A DNA stretch of 64,000 bases from Ferruginibacter sp. (GTDB lineage: Bacteria > Bacteroidota > Bacteroidia > Chitinophagales > Chitinophagaceae). Shown here in pieces: positions 9,002-16,932 of the stretch. The stretch lies in assembly GCF_014377975.1 (NCBI RefSeq), contig NZ_JACMOO010000362.1, forward strand, positions 1 to 64,000, given 5' to 3'. Below the pieces are notes generated by a model, which had not been told where the DNA came from, made no database searches, and saw only the letters and a list, made by a program, of their open reading frames with translations. Numbering within the stretch: the first letter of the stretch is position 1; every line of letters starts with the position of its first letter. The translations under genes were made by a program, and so were the position numbers.

Positions 9002-9394
9002 TTATAAACCAAGTTCTGCTGAAGGTTCCCAAAAAACTTTTTTAAAATCAATGATTTTATCTTCTTTCACACCAATCTTTTCTTTCTTTAGTAATTCTTC
9101 CATCAATGTGGGTGTTCCAAAATGATGTTTGCCGGTAAGCTGCCCATTTCTGTTCACAACTCTATGTGCAGGTATTTTTGGTTGGGCAACATGGGCTGCA
9201 TTCATTGCCCAGCCTACCATACGGGCCGATAGTTTTGTACCTAAATAAACAGCTATTGCTCCATAAGAAGTAACTCTTCCCTTCGGAATTTGCCTCACCA
9301 CATCATACACATCTGCAAAAAAACTGAATTCTTTTACAGCGCTTTTGGCTGTTTCTTTTAGGGGATCATTTTTAGGGGCTGATTTTTTTATCAT
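9002..9394 (-). CDS. Alkyltransferase-like protein (ATL), MGMT fold without the acceptor cysteine
   Basis: A 130-residue protein of the O6-alkylguanine-DNA alkyltransferase C-terminal domain family. It has the helix-turn-helix and Arg-finger region (IPKGRVTSYGAIA, GWAMNAA) and the active-site loop. The loop reads IPAHRVVNRNG where MGMT has IPCHRV, so Ala (A76) replaces the alkyl-accepting Cys. Proteins with Trp or Ala here are ATLs: they bind O6-alkylguanine, flip it and hand it to nucleotide excision repair instead of repairing it directly. The gene ends 67 bases upstream of the next minus-strand gene, and the pair may be co-transcribed. Confidence 0.88.
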   Translation of the reverse strand: MIKKSAPKNDPLKETAKSAVKEFSFFADVYDVVRQIPKGRVTSYGAIAVYLGTKLSARMVGWAMNAAHVAQPKIPAHRVVNRNGQLTGKHHFGTPTLMEELLKKEKIGVKEDKIIDFKKVFWEPSAELGL

Positions 9395-9418
9395 ATTGTA
9401 AAAGATACAAAAGAAGTT

Positions 9419-9616
9419 TTATGCTTTCTCATTTCGATCAATATCTGGAGGAATAATTTTTTCTGCGGCGGTATTGGGTACATTGATATAATTAAAGGGA
9501 CAATGTTTGCAGCCGTTGCCACAGCAACTGCCTCTTTGCAAATGCCAGGCGGCAGTAAACACAACATAGCCCTGTTCATTGTAATAAAAATCCGTACCTT
9601 CTACCATGTTACCCAT
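9419..9616 (-). CDS. DUF5522-like small cysteine-rich protein
   Basis: A 65-residue protein with a compact Cys-rich core, GSCCGNGCKHCPFNY, the signature of a small family often annotated DUF5522. Four Cys and nearby His suggest a metal or Fe-S site, but no function is known to me. The alternative start is the Met at residue 4 (MVEGTD). It lies between trmB (6-base gap) and the ATL gene, and probably belongs to the same operon. An overlapping minus-strand frame at 9391-9579 is a shadow. Confidence 0.75.
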   Translation of the reverse strand: MGNMVEGTDFYYNEQGYVVFTAAWHLQRGSCCGNGCKHCPFNYINVPNTAAEKIIPPDIDRNEKA

Positions 9617-9622
9617 AAATAA

Positions 9623-10321
9623 TTAATTATTTTCTGTGTTTTTTAATTCTTCCTGTAGTTCATCATCCAGGTTAGCAATGGTAACAGGCAGCTTAAATTT
9701 AAGGTAATGTATTTTTCTACTTTGCGCTATGTCAAGCGCTTCGTAATGTGTTTTTATTCTTAACTCTTCTGTTGGGTTGCTTACACCCACATCTGCACAA
9801 TCATCAACCAATTGTAAACCGCATAAGTCAATAACTCTTTTGGTGAAGCGGTATAAATCGGGCGAATCCGTTTTTAGATGGATGCTGCCTCCCTTTGTCA
9901 AAACCTGCTGATACAAACGCAAAAACTGTGGATGTGTCAGTCTTTTTTTTGCTTTGGAAGTGCGCAATTGAGGGTCGGGAAAAGTAATCCATATTTCACT
10001 TACTTCACCCGGCGCAAAGTATTGCGGAAGCATGGCTATTTGGGTTCGTAAAAATGCGGCATTGGTTAATTTTTCATCCAGGCATTTTTTTGCACCAATA
10101 TAAATACGGTTGCCTTTTATATCTACCCCAATAAAATTTTTGTCAGGAAATAACCTGGATAAACCAACGGTATATTCTCCTCTGCCGCAGGCAAGTTCCA
10201 ATATAACGGGATGATTGTTTTTAAAAAAAATATTCCATTGGCCCGGCATACTTTCAGGGTATTCCAACACATTGACAAAGCTTTTAATATCTGTAAAACG
10301 TTGTAATTTTTTTTGTGCCAT
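9623..10321 (-). CDS. trmB: tRNA (guanine-N7-)-methyltransferase
   Basis: SAM-dependent methyltransferase that makes m7G46 in tRNA. The 232 residues contain the SAM motif LELACGRGEYTVGL, the acidic ribose-binding IGVDIKGNRI, the TrmB signature WITFPDPQ, and a C-terminal tRNA-binding segment with KTDSPDLYRF and the acidic-aromatic EELRIKTHYE. ATG at 10321 (MAQKKLQRF) is chosen over an upstream TTG at 10330. It is the first gene of a minus-strand run with the DUF5522 and ATL genes, so the three form a small nucleic-acid maintenance cluster. Confidence 0.95.
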   Translation of the reverse strand: MAQKKLQRFTDIKSFVNVLEYPESMPGQWNIFFKNNHPVILELACGRGEYTVGLSRLFPDKNFIGVDIKGNRIYIGAKKCLDEKLTNAAFLRTQIAMLPQYFAPGEVSEIWITFPDPQLRTSKAKKRLTHPQFLRLYQQVLTKGGSIHLKTDSPDLYRFTKRVIDLCGLQLVDDCADVGVSNPTEELRIKTHYEALDIAQSRKIHYLKFKLPVTIANLDDELQEELKNTENN

Positions 10322-10529
10322 TGGCCGCAAATATAATAAATGACAGCCATCGGCAGTACTATCATATGCTTGTATTTACATTGAAAATGATTGAACGAAT
10401 ATACTGGTACAGTAAAAAATTCGTCTTATACTATGGAGTAATTTACACTATGCATGTTTTTAAACAAAAGATTTGCCTAAACATTAGTAAATTTGTCCTT
10501 ATAAATTCAATAACCTACCTGTTTGCATA

Positions 10530-10985
10530 ATGAAGGGAATGTTTAAAATTCTAAGACTTTTCTATATTTTATTTCCCCTGGCCGTAATTCCTTTGATGGT
10601 GTCAATGTCGGGTAATGGATTCTATTTATTTGGAATTGTATGTTACTACCTGGGTGTTATCCTGGTTGCAATTAAGCAAAAAATAATTTTTATGATTCCT
10701 TTATTTTTTTGCGGTTGGTTTTGGTATACTTACGGATTCGGTGTACACGACTATGTTTTCTTTTTATTTATGAGCATGTTTGCAGGGGCTGCATTGTATC
10801 AGCTTGCTCAAAATGCAAAGCATTTTACTACAAGCGTTTTGCCGGAAAATAAAGAAGCCAGGGAATATGAGTTGAAAATTGAAGAGATGAATGCAAAATT
10901 AAAGCAATACAAACAAATACATCCTACAACGGTTATTACGCCTGAAATAATAGACAGTATTAGAAACGATGTCTTTTTCAGATAG
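10530..10985 (+). CDS. Hypothetical integral membrane protein
   Basis: A 151-residue protein with about four hydrophobic segments in the first 95 residues (for example LFYILFPLAVIPLMV and IIFMIPLFFCGWFW). A charged, probably coiled-coil tail follows (EYELKIEEMNAKLKQYKQ). I do not recognise the family. The arrangement suggests a small inner-membrane protein with a cytoplasmic C-terminal helix. It is divergent from trmB, with about 200 AT-rich bases between them that contain no convincing gene. Confidence 0.6.
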   Translation: MKGMFKILRLFYILFPLAVIPLMVSMSGNGFYLFGIVCYYLGVILVAIKQKIIFMIPLFFCGWFWYTYGFGVHDYVFFLFMSMFAGAALYQLAQNAKHFTTSVLPENKEAREYELKIEEMNAKLKQYKQIHPTTVITPEIIDSIRNDVFFR

Positions 10986-11072
10986 CCTCCAAACGATTAT
11001 TGTGAGTTGATAATCTGATTAAAATCAACATGCCATTGTTTGAATATATTTATACTTTATCTTTACAATGCA

Positions 11073-11324
11073 ATGAAAAAAATGTGTACCTTAATTTTTA
11101 TGTTTTTGTTGATTACTGCTTTTACACACACAGTAAATGCACAATGTTCTATTTGTACTAAAACTGCCCAGCAATTGGGCGAGGGTCCTGCCCAGGGCTT
11201 AAATAGCGGTATTATGTATTTAATGTTTACTCCCTTTATCTTAGTAGGTCTTATCGGTTACCGCTGGTATAAAACCAACAAGGATGCAGAGGAAATGCCG
11301 GATGTAAACAACAATACCTTATAG
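11073..11324 (+). CDS. Small exported membrane protein, unknown function
   Basis: An 83-residue protein with an N-terminal signal-like helix (LIFMFLLITAFTHTVNA) followed by QCSICTKTAQQLGEGPAQGLN, then one membrane segment (YLMFTPFILVGLIGYRWY) and a short charged tail. The CSIC pair just after the predicted cleavage site could bind metal or form a disulfide. Similar short proteins occur in Bacteroidota, without a function I can name. ATG 11073 is preferred to an upstream TTG at 11040, which would only add residues before the signal helix. Confidence 0.65.
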   Translation: MKKMCTLIFMFLLITAFTHTVNAQCSICTKTAQQLGEGPAQGLNSGIMYLMFTPFILVGLIGYRWYKTNKDAEEMPDVNNNTL

Positions 11325-11440
11325 ACTACTTTTTAATTTCTGACAGAAAAGGCAATTGATAATTTTAAATGTATGATGCCTGGTGAAGCTAATTGTGGTA
11401 AATACATTCCCCCTCATCAGCCATCCGAAATCCGGTACTT

Positions 11441-12331
11441 TCAGAATTGTTGTATAAACCGGTATAAATTAAAACCCACGCTAGCCAGTTCTATCTTGTT
11501 TTTTAAAACTGCTTTGCTGATACCAGCCATTTTTTTTTGCTGAATCAGGTAGTATGCTTTTTCGGTCAGCAGCCAGTATTTTTTATCGTTCGTTTTCTGA
11601 TGGCTGATATTTTGCAAAATGGCTTTAAACAATTCATCAATTCCCTTTTTTTGTAACGCAACAATTTTAATAACAGGCACCGGTACTTGTTTGCTGTTAA
11701 ATGCAGGAGCCAGCATGTGCCGCAGATTTTTAGCAAATATATCCGCATCCGGCCGGTCTGCTTTATTTACAACAAAAATATCTGCAATCTCCATTAGCCC
11801 GGCCTTCATGGTTTGTACCTCATCTCCCGATTCTGGTACCAACACAACAACGGTTGTATCTGCCAAACCGGCAATTTCAATTTCACTTTGCCCTACTCCA
11901 ACTGTTTCAACTAAAAGGTAGTCAAAGCATGCAGCTTTTAATAAATCGGTTATTTCAATAATTTTAGGATGCAAACCACCCAGTGAGCCCCTTGTGGCCA
12001 GTGAACGGATGAAAACGTTTGGGTTATTATACCATTCGCTCATCCGGATTCTATCGCCTAATAAAGCGCCTGAATTAAAGGGAGAAGAGGGGTCTATACA
12101 AAGAACGCCTGCTTTTTTCCCCTGGCTGGTAATATGGGCAATTAAAGCATCAACCAGGGTGCTTTTGCCTGCACCGGGCGGGCCTGTAATACCAATTACA
12201 GGCGTGGCAGCAGCAGGTAAAAGCTGTAGTAATTGTTCATATCCGGCCACTTCGTTTTCTACCAAAGAAATACACCTTGCCAGTGTTTTTATATCGCCTT
12301 GCTGAATTTGCTGCAGTTGTTGTTGCCACAT
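11441..12331 (-). CDS. meaB: Methylmalonyl-CoA mutase-associated GTPase MeaB (ArgK family)
   Basis: G3E-family P-loop GTPase that guards and reloads the adenosylcobalamin enzyme methylmalonyl-CoA mutase. The 296 residues have the Walker A motif GPPGAGKST (residues 50-58), an acidic CIDPSSPFNSGALLGDR metal/switch region, the switch motif ETVGVGQSE, and NKAD for guanine recognition. The usual C-terminal dimerisation extension is short but present. The mutase subunits are not in this window, so the partner must be encoded elsewhere. It is divergent from the Lon-domain gene across a 167-base gap. Confidence 0.93.
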   Translation of the reverse strand: MWQQQLQQIQQGDIKTLARCISLVENEVAGYEQLLQLLPAAATPVIGITGPPGAGKSTLVDALIAHITSQGKKAGVLCIDPSSPFNSGALLGDRIRMSEWYNNPNVFIRSLATRGSLGGLHPKIIEITDLLKAACFDYLLVETVGVGQSEIEIAGLADTTVVVLVPESGDEVQTMKAGLMEIADIFVVNKADRPDADIFAKNLRHMLAPAFNSKQVPVPVIKIVALQKKGIDELFKAILQNISHQKTNDKKYWLLTEKAYYLIQQKKMAGISKAVLKNKIELASVGFNLYRFIQQF

Positions 12332-12498
12332 GTAACAAAATTCATTGTAAAAAAATCAAATTCCAAATATTTGAAGCACTGCCCTATTGTTACATTACAG
12401 GGTGAACATTTAATTTTTTGTAGCACTTGTTGTTTAAAGGCGGCATGGTTTTGTGATTATAATTTGTTATTAACTTCGGATAAAATTTAACGAGCATT

Positions 12499-13134
12499 AT
12501 GACCAATTTTATAAGCATATTTCCCCTGTCGATTGTTGTGTATCCCGGCGAAGAACTCAATTTGCACATATTTGAGCCACGCTATAAACAACTGATGAAC
12601 GATTGCAGGGAAGCCAAAAAAACATTTGGTATACCATCTGTTATTGGTGAAAAAATAACTGAGTTAGGAACCCTGATGGAACTGGTTGAGATAACGGAAG
12701 TATACGATAATGGAGAAATGGATATTAAAACCAGGGGAGTGGAAGTGTTTCGTATTTTAGAACTGGTGAAAGAAGTACCGGGTAAATTGTACAGCGGGGC
12801 TATTGTAAATTATCCCGAAAATTCTGATAAAAACAAACCTGTTTTAATGCAAAAAGTAATTGAAATAATTGGTCAGTTGCATACAATTTTAAAAGTTAAA
12901 AAAACATTTTCTAAACCGGAAGACCAGTTGCGTAGTTTTGATGTGGCGCATCACGCCGGGCTTTCGCTGGAAGAAGAGTACGAATTACTGGGTTTGTTTA
13001 ATGAACTGCAGCGACAGGAATATTTAAAACAACACCTCTTAAAGGTTTTGCCGATTGTTGCAGAAATGGAAACATTAAAAAAAAGAATACAACTGAACGG
13101 GCATTTTAAAAATCTGGAAGGGTTTAAACTTTAA
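12499..13134 (+). CDS. Lon N-terminal (substrate-binding) domain protein
   Basis: A stand-alone LON substrate-binding domain of 211 residues. It opens with the characteristic IFPLSIVVYPGEELNLHIFEPRYKQ and continues with IGEKITELG and the helical C-terminal half seen in this family. It has no AAA or protease domain. Such proteins are common in Bacteroidota, and their role is unproven; peptide or protein binding is assumed from Lon. It is followed by coaX after 88 bases. Confidence 0.88.
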   Translation: MTNFISIFPLSIVVYPGEELNLHIFEPRYKQLMNDCREAKKTFGIPSVIGEKITELGTLMELVEITEVYDNGEMDIKTRGVEVFRILELVKEVPGKLYSGAIVNYPENSDKNKPVLMQKVIEIIGQLHTILKVKKTFSKPEDQLRSFDVAHHAGLSLEEEYELLGLFNELQRQEYLKQHLLKVLPIVAEMETLKKRIQLNGHFKNLEGFKL

Positions 13135-13222
13135 AATCATCCAGGGTTTTGCAACAGCAAATATTTGTAAAGACATTCATTTTAACGGATTAACCGGTAG
13201 TTTTACGGCGAAAAATTATTAA

Positions 13223-13954
13223 ATGAAAAAAACACTTTGTTTCGATTTTGGCAATACCAGACTAAAATGTGGCTTTTTTGAAAACGATGTGTTTAGAGAA
13301 GAGTTTTTGTTACCGGCTGATAACTTACCGGCTATTGAAAAATTATTGAAGAAGTACCAACCTCAAAACACCATTCTGTCTTCAGTAATTGAACACAATA
13401 TTGCTGTGGAAATATTACTTGCCACAAATACAAATTTTCACAAACTATCCCATCGTAGTAAAATAAATTTTACAACTGCAGTGGGCAAACCGGAAACGAT
13501 CGGTGCTGACCGTCTTGCATTAATTGCTGCTGCTGTACATTATTATCCCGGTAAAAATAACCTGGTAATCGGGCTGGGAAGCTGCATCACCTACAACTTT
13601 ATAAACCAATGCAATATATTTATTGGCGGATCCATTTCTCCAGGCATGGAAATGCGTTTTAAAGCCATGCACCTCCATACTGCCTTTTTACCCATTGTGC
13701 AAAAAGACTGGAATTTCCCGGTGATTGCCTATGATACAAAAACAAATCTTCAAAGTGGTGTAATTGCCGGAATAACCTTTGAAATTGATGGTTTCATCGA
13801 TTATTATAAGGATAAATATGATAACTTTAACGTGGTTTTAACCGGGGGCGATTCGGCCTATTTTGCTGGGCAACTTAAAAACAGCATATTTGCAGACTTA
13901 AATTTTTTATTCAAAGGACTTTTCGCTATCAGCGAAGTTAATAACTGCAAATAA
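13223..13954 (+). CDS. coaX: Type III pantothenate kinase
   Basis: First enzyme of coenzyme A synthesis: it phosphorylates pantothenate and is insensitive to CoA feedback. The 243-residue protein starts with the ASKHA phosphate-binding loop FDFGNTRLKCG (from D8) and contains GADRLALIAAA (residues 94-104), which carries the catalytic Asp, and GGSISPGMEMR. The GTAxT motif of other CoaX proteins is GLGSCITYNF here, a tolerated variation in this lineage. Its stop shares one base with the start of the barrel gene (TAATG), so translation is probably coupled. Confidence 0.93.
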   Translation: MKKTLCFDFGNTRLKCGFFENDVFREEFLLPADNLPAIEKLLKKYQPQNTILSSVIEHNIAVEILLATNTNFHKLSHRSKINFTTAVGKPETIGADRLALIAAAVHYYPGKNNLVIGLGSCITYNFINQCNIFIGGSISPGMEMRFKAMHLHTAFLPIVQKDWNFPVIAYDTKTNLQSGVIAGITFEIDGFIDYYKDKYDNFNVVLTGGDSAYFAGQLKNSIFADLNFLFKGLFAISEVNNCK

Positions 13955-15306
13955 TGATGAGATTGACAGGCTTGGTTTTAACCGTACTTTTTTATACATC
14001 TGTTGCGGCGCAGGAAAACTCTCCTTATTCCCGTTATGGTTTCGGCGATCTTTCCCCCAATCACAATATTATTACCAGGGGTATGGGCGGTATAGCCGCA
14101 GGGTATTCAGATTTTCAAAGCATCAATTTTATCAATCCTGCCAGTTATGGAAATCTTGGCTATGTAGAGCCTTCAGTTGTAAAAACCAATCCTAATTATC
14201 AGCGCAGCACCATTTTTGAGTTTGGTGCAGAAATCGACAGCAGAACTTTAAATAGCACCGTTCCCTTAACCAAGTTTACTTCCAATAATCTCAGCATGTC
14301 TTATGTGCAACTTGGCTTTCCAATAAAAATGAAAAAAGCCAACCGGAAGGGTATTTTTTTAGGTGCTGATTTTGGTTTGAAACCAGTTTCAAAAATTAAT
14401 TATAAAATTGCAAGGTTCGAACGTTTATCGGGCATAGATAGTTTAGCCACTTTTTATGAAGGCAATGGTGGGTTAAATGAAGTTGCCGGAGGCCTGGGCA
14501 TACGCATAAAAAAACTTAGCCTTGGATTTAATGCAGGCTATGCTTTTGGTAACAAAGATTACAGTACAAAGCTTACTTTTTTAAACGATACGGTACATTA
14601 TTATTCTTCCAACACGTCTAACAGAACTAATTATGGTGGTGGCTTTATTAATGCAGGGCTGCAATACGAAATAATATTGAAGAGCAAAGCATTGATCAGG
14701 TTGGGTGCTTATGGCAATTTAAAACAAACTTTAAAAGGTAGTCAGGATATTATGGTGCAAACAGTAAGAACTGATGCAAATGGCACCGATAGTAAAATTG
14801 ACAGCGTTTTCCAAAGTAATGTAAAGGGCGATATTGTACGTCCTGCATCTTATACAATAGGGTTTACTTACCGAGACAGTGCAGCCCACTGGAGTTTTGG
14901 CGCAGATTATGAAACTACCAAATGGCAGGATTATAGTTTTTACGGCCAGCCCGGCCAGGTTACCAATAACTGGAAAATAAGGGCAGGAGTAGAATATTTT
15001 CCTGCATCTTATAATACACCGGTTAGTAAATATTTTAATTTTGTACACTATCGTATTGGATTTAATTACGGTCCGGATTATATAAAAGTAAATAACAATT
15101 TACCGGAATATGGTTTTACATTCGGTGCAGGGTTTCCCTTAAAATTGAGAAGGGGTTATTTTGAAACACAATCATCGATGTTAAATACGGCCATTGAAAT
15201 TGGCAGCAGGGGCGACAATAAATCAAACCTCAGAGAAAGTACAGTACGAATCTGTGTTGGGTTATCTTTAGGCGATCTTTGGTTCAGGAGATATAAGTAT
15301 GATTAA
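13954..15306 (+). CDS. Outer-membrane beta-barrel protein
   Basis: A 450-residue exported protein with a signal peptide (LTGLVLTVLFYTSVAAQ). The mature N-terminus, NSPYSRYGFGDLSPN, is typical of a Bacteroidota outer-membrane family related to FadL/PorV-like barrels. Many alternating hydrophobic strands rich in aromatic and Gly residues follow (for example LSLGFNAGYAFGNKDYS). Function is unknown. Its place directly between coaX and lptC, with overlaps on both sides, suggests a link to envelope assembly. The last bases overlap the start of lptC. Confidence 0.82.
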   Translation: MMRLTGLVLTVLFYTSVAAQENSPYSRYGFGDLSPNHNIITRGMGGIAAGYSDFQSINFINPASYGNLGYVEPSVVKTNPNYQRSTIFEFGAEIDSRTLNSTVPLTKFTSNNLSMSYVQLGFPIKMKKANRKGIFLGADFGLKPVSKINYKIARFERLSGIDSLATFYEGNGGLNEVAGGLGIRIKKLSLGFNAGYAFGNKDYSTKLTFLNDTVHYYSSNTSNRTNYGGGFINAGLQYEIILKSKALIRLGAYGNLKQTLKGSQDIMVQTVRTDANGTDSKIDSVFQSNVKGDIVRPASYTIGFTYRDSAAHWSFGADYETTKWQDYSFYGQPGQVTNNWKIRAGVEYFPASYNTPVSKYFNFVHYRIGFNYGPDYIKVNNNLPEYGFTFGAGFPLKLRRGYFETQSSMLNTAIEIGSRGDNKSNLRESTVRICVGLSLGDLWFRRYKYD

Positions 15307-15892
15307 CCCTTTACATGTTATGCAAAGTAAAAAGCTATATAAAATTATTTTGGCAGCCGTTTTAACTAGCTGCTTTTTTTTATGCAGTTGCGAAAATACC
15401 CAGAGCGAAATTGACAGTTTTAATAAGAAAGATATTGCAGTAGAAGTAGGTAAAAATGTGGTGATTAAATATTCCGTAGCCGGGATAAAAAAAGCCATCT
15501 TAACCGGACCATTGATGTACCGGGTACAGGATACAGTACCTTATATTGAGTTTCCTAAAAACATTCATGTAGATTTTTTTGGTATACGGGATAGTATCGA
15601 AAGCAAGCTGGATGCAAAATATGCCCGGTATAAAGAAAGCCAGAGTAAAGTATTTTTAAAAGACAGTGTAAGAGTGATAAATGTAAAAGGAGATACGCTT
15701 TATTGCGATGAATTATACTGGGACAGAATCCGCACCGGAGCAGAGTTTTACACAGACAAACCCGTACGTATCCGCACCAAAACACAAATAATCGATGGCA
15801 TTGGAATGGAAGCCCGGCAGGATTTTAAGGAATACGTTATTAAACATCCAACAGGCGTAGTATCGGTGCCGGCGACACAATTTCCTAATTAG
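15299..15892 (+). CDS. lptC: LPS export ABC transporter periplasmic protein LptC
   Basis: A 197-residue membrane-anchored or lipid-anchored protein that carries lipopolysaccharide from the LptB2FG ABC transporter to LptA. It has an N-terminal hydrophobic segment ending in a lipobox-like LCSC. A beta-jellyroll region follows, in which LptC-specific patterns are visible (VDFFGIRDSIESKLDAKYARY, KGDTLYCDELYWD, IDGIGMEA). A second possible start is the Met at 15320. The rest of the Lpt machinery is not in the window. An inverted repeat spans its stop codon. Confidence 0.87.
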   Translation: MINPLHVMQSKKLYKIILAAVLTSCFFLCSCENTQSEIDSFNKKDIAVEVGKNVVIKYSVAGIKKAILTGPLMYRVQDTVPYIEFPKNIHVDFFGIRDSIESKLDAKYARYKESQSKVFLKDSVRVINVKGDTLYCDELYWDRIRTGAEFYTDKPVRIRTKTQIIDGIGMEARQDFKEYVIKHPTGVVSVPATQFPN

Positions 15893-15900
15893 GGAAATTG
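15878..15900 (+). terminator. Inverted repeat across the lptC stop codon
   Basis: Perfect 8-bp arms CAATTTCC and GGAAATTG flank a 7-base loop that contains the TAG/TAA region of the lptC stop. No T-run follows, so it would be a weak intrinsic terminator or an mRNA 3'-end stabiliser at most. Confidence 0.35.
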
Positions 15901-16045
15901 ACAGATAACAACAGGAAGATTTTAATTGTAATACAAATTTAATTATTAATTCAGCAGAGTACGTTTACCGGTGTTTACACCCCGAAAATAATATTGGAAA
16001 TAACAAACCATCCTGAAACAAAATCGTGAATGGTACAATTTAGAT

Positions 16046-16393
16046 ATGAATAAAATAATTGTTTACGGCATACCCAATTGTGATACCATTAAAAAAACAC
16101 TCGATTGGTATAAAAATAAAAATATTGGCGTTGAATTTGTAGACTTTAAAAAATCAGGTATTACAAAGGAAAAGCTAGGTTACTGGAGTAAAAAAGTTGG
16201 GTATGAAATATTACTAAATAAAAAAAGTACTACCTGGCGAAGTCTGGAAACAGCAACACAACAAAAAATTATAAATGAAGAAGCGGCCATACAATTGATG
16301 CTGGAATATACCAGTATTATTAAAAGGCCGGTAATAGAAATTAACGACAATGTTATAGTTGGTTTTAACGAAACATATTTCACCAAACAATAA
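16046..16393 (+). CDS. ArsC/Spx-family thioredoxin-fold protein
   Basis: A 115-residue protein of the arsenate reductase-like ArsC/Spx/YffB family. It begins KIIVYGIPNCDTIKKTLDWY, with a single Cys (C12) at the active-site position, and ends with the RPVIEINDNVIVGFNE segment of the family. Genuine arsenate reductases need further Cys or an Arg triad with a glutaredoxin partner. The single Cys and the lack of ars genes nearby favour a YffB/MgsR-like redox or regulatory protein. It is followed by osmC after 12 bases, which supports a role in thiol or peroxide stress. Confidence 0.82.
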   Translation: MNKIIVYGIPNCDTIKKTLDWYKNKNIGVEFVDFKKSGITKEKLGYWSKKVGYEILLNKKSTTWRSLETATQQKIINEEAAIQLMLEYTSIIKRPVIEINDNVIVGFNETYFTKQ

Positions 16394-16405
16394 AAAAACA
16401 AAAGA

Positions 16406-16822
16406 ATGAAACGTAACGCAACCGCCGTATGGAACGGCACTGGCAAAGAAGGTACTGGTAATCTTACTACTCAAAGTACTACTTTAGATAAAACCCAATT
16501 CTCGTTTAATTCACGTTTTGCTGAAGGCGTGGGTACTAACCCGGAAGAATTAGTAGCCGCAGCGCATGCAGGCTGCTTTAGCATGAAGCTTAGTTTTGTA
16601 TTGGGCGCTGCTGGTTTTACAGCAGATGAAATCAATTCAAAATGCGATATCACTTTAGACCCTGCAGCCGGTGCAATCACTGAATCCCATTTAACTATTT
16701 CAGCAAAAATTCCTGGTATCAGTAAAGAGCAGTTTGATGCAGCGGTGGCAGATGCAAAAGCCAATTGCCCAATCTCGAAGTTATTGAATACAAATATCAC
16801 CCACGAGGCGGTGTTATTGTAA
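16406..16822 (+). CDS. osmC: OsmC-family peroxiredoxin
   Basis: Organic hydroperoxide reductase of the OsmC subgroup, 138 residues. It begins with the diagnostic KRNATAVWNGTGKEGTG and has the two redox cysteines in AAAHAGCFSM (C57) and KANCPISKLL (C121), plus the catalytic Glu in NPEELVAAAH. Dihydrolipoamide or a similar thiol is the usual reductant. It is preceded by the ArsC/Spx-like gene and followed by a hairpin that may terminate transcription from both sides. Confidence 0.94.
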   Translation: MKRNATAVWNGTGKEGTGNLTTQSTTLDKTQFSFNSRFAEGVGTNPEELVAAAHAGCFSMKLSFVLGAAGFTADEINSKCDITLDPAAGAITESHLTISAKIPGISKEQFDAAVADAKANCPISKLLNTNITHEAVLL

Positions 16823-16853
16823 GCGGATAGAAAATTAAAAATAAAAAAAATTA

Positions 16854-16898
16854 AAAGGCCGGAGATTGTGGAGTAAATGCTTCCCGTTTTCGGCCTTT
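16854..16898. terminator. Probable bidirectional terminator between osmC and the emrB-like gene
   Basis: The arms AAAGGCCG (16854-16861) and CGGCCTTT (16891-16898) pair perfectly across a 29-base loop. A-rich sequence lies on the left and T-rich sequence on the right, so it could work for both convergent genes. Confidence 0.55.
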
Positions 16899-16932
16899 AA
16901 TTTATAAATTATTACTCATCACTGATCACTTG

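Noticed and set aside
8935-9051. Longer N-terminus for the 8194-8934 gene
   Set aside because: It would overlap the alkyltransferase-like gene by 50 bases and does not look like the rest of the protein.
10315-10530. 71-codon plus-strand frame before the membrane-protein gene
   Set aside because: AT-rich, no family resemblance, partly antisense to trmB and its promoter; composition is that of intergenic DNA.
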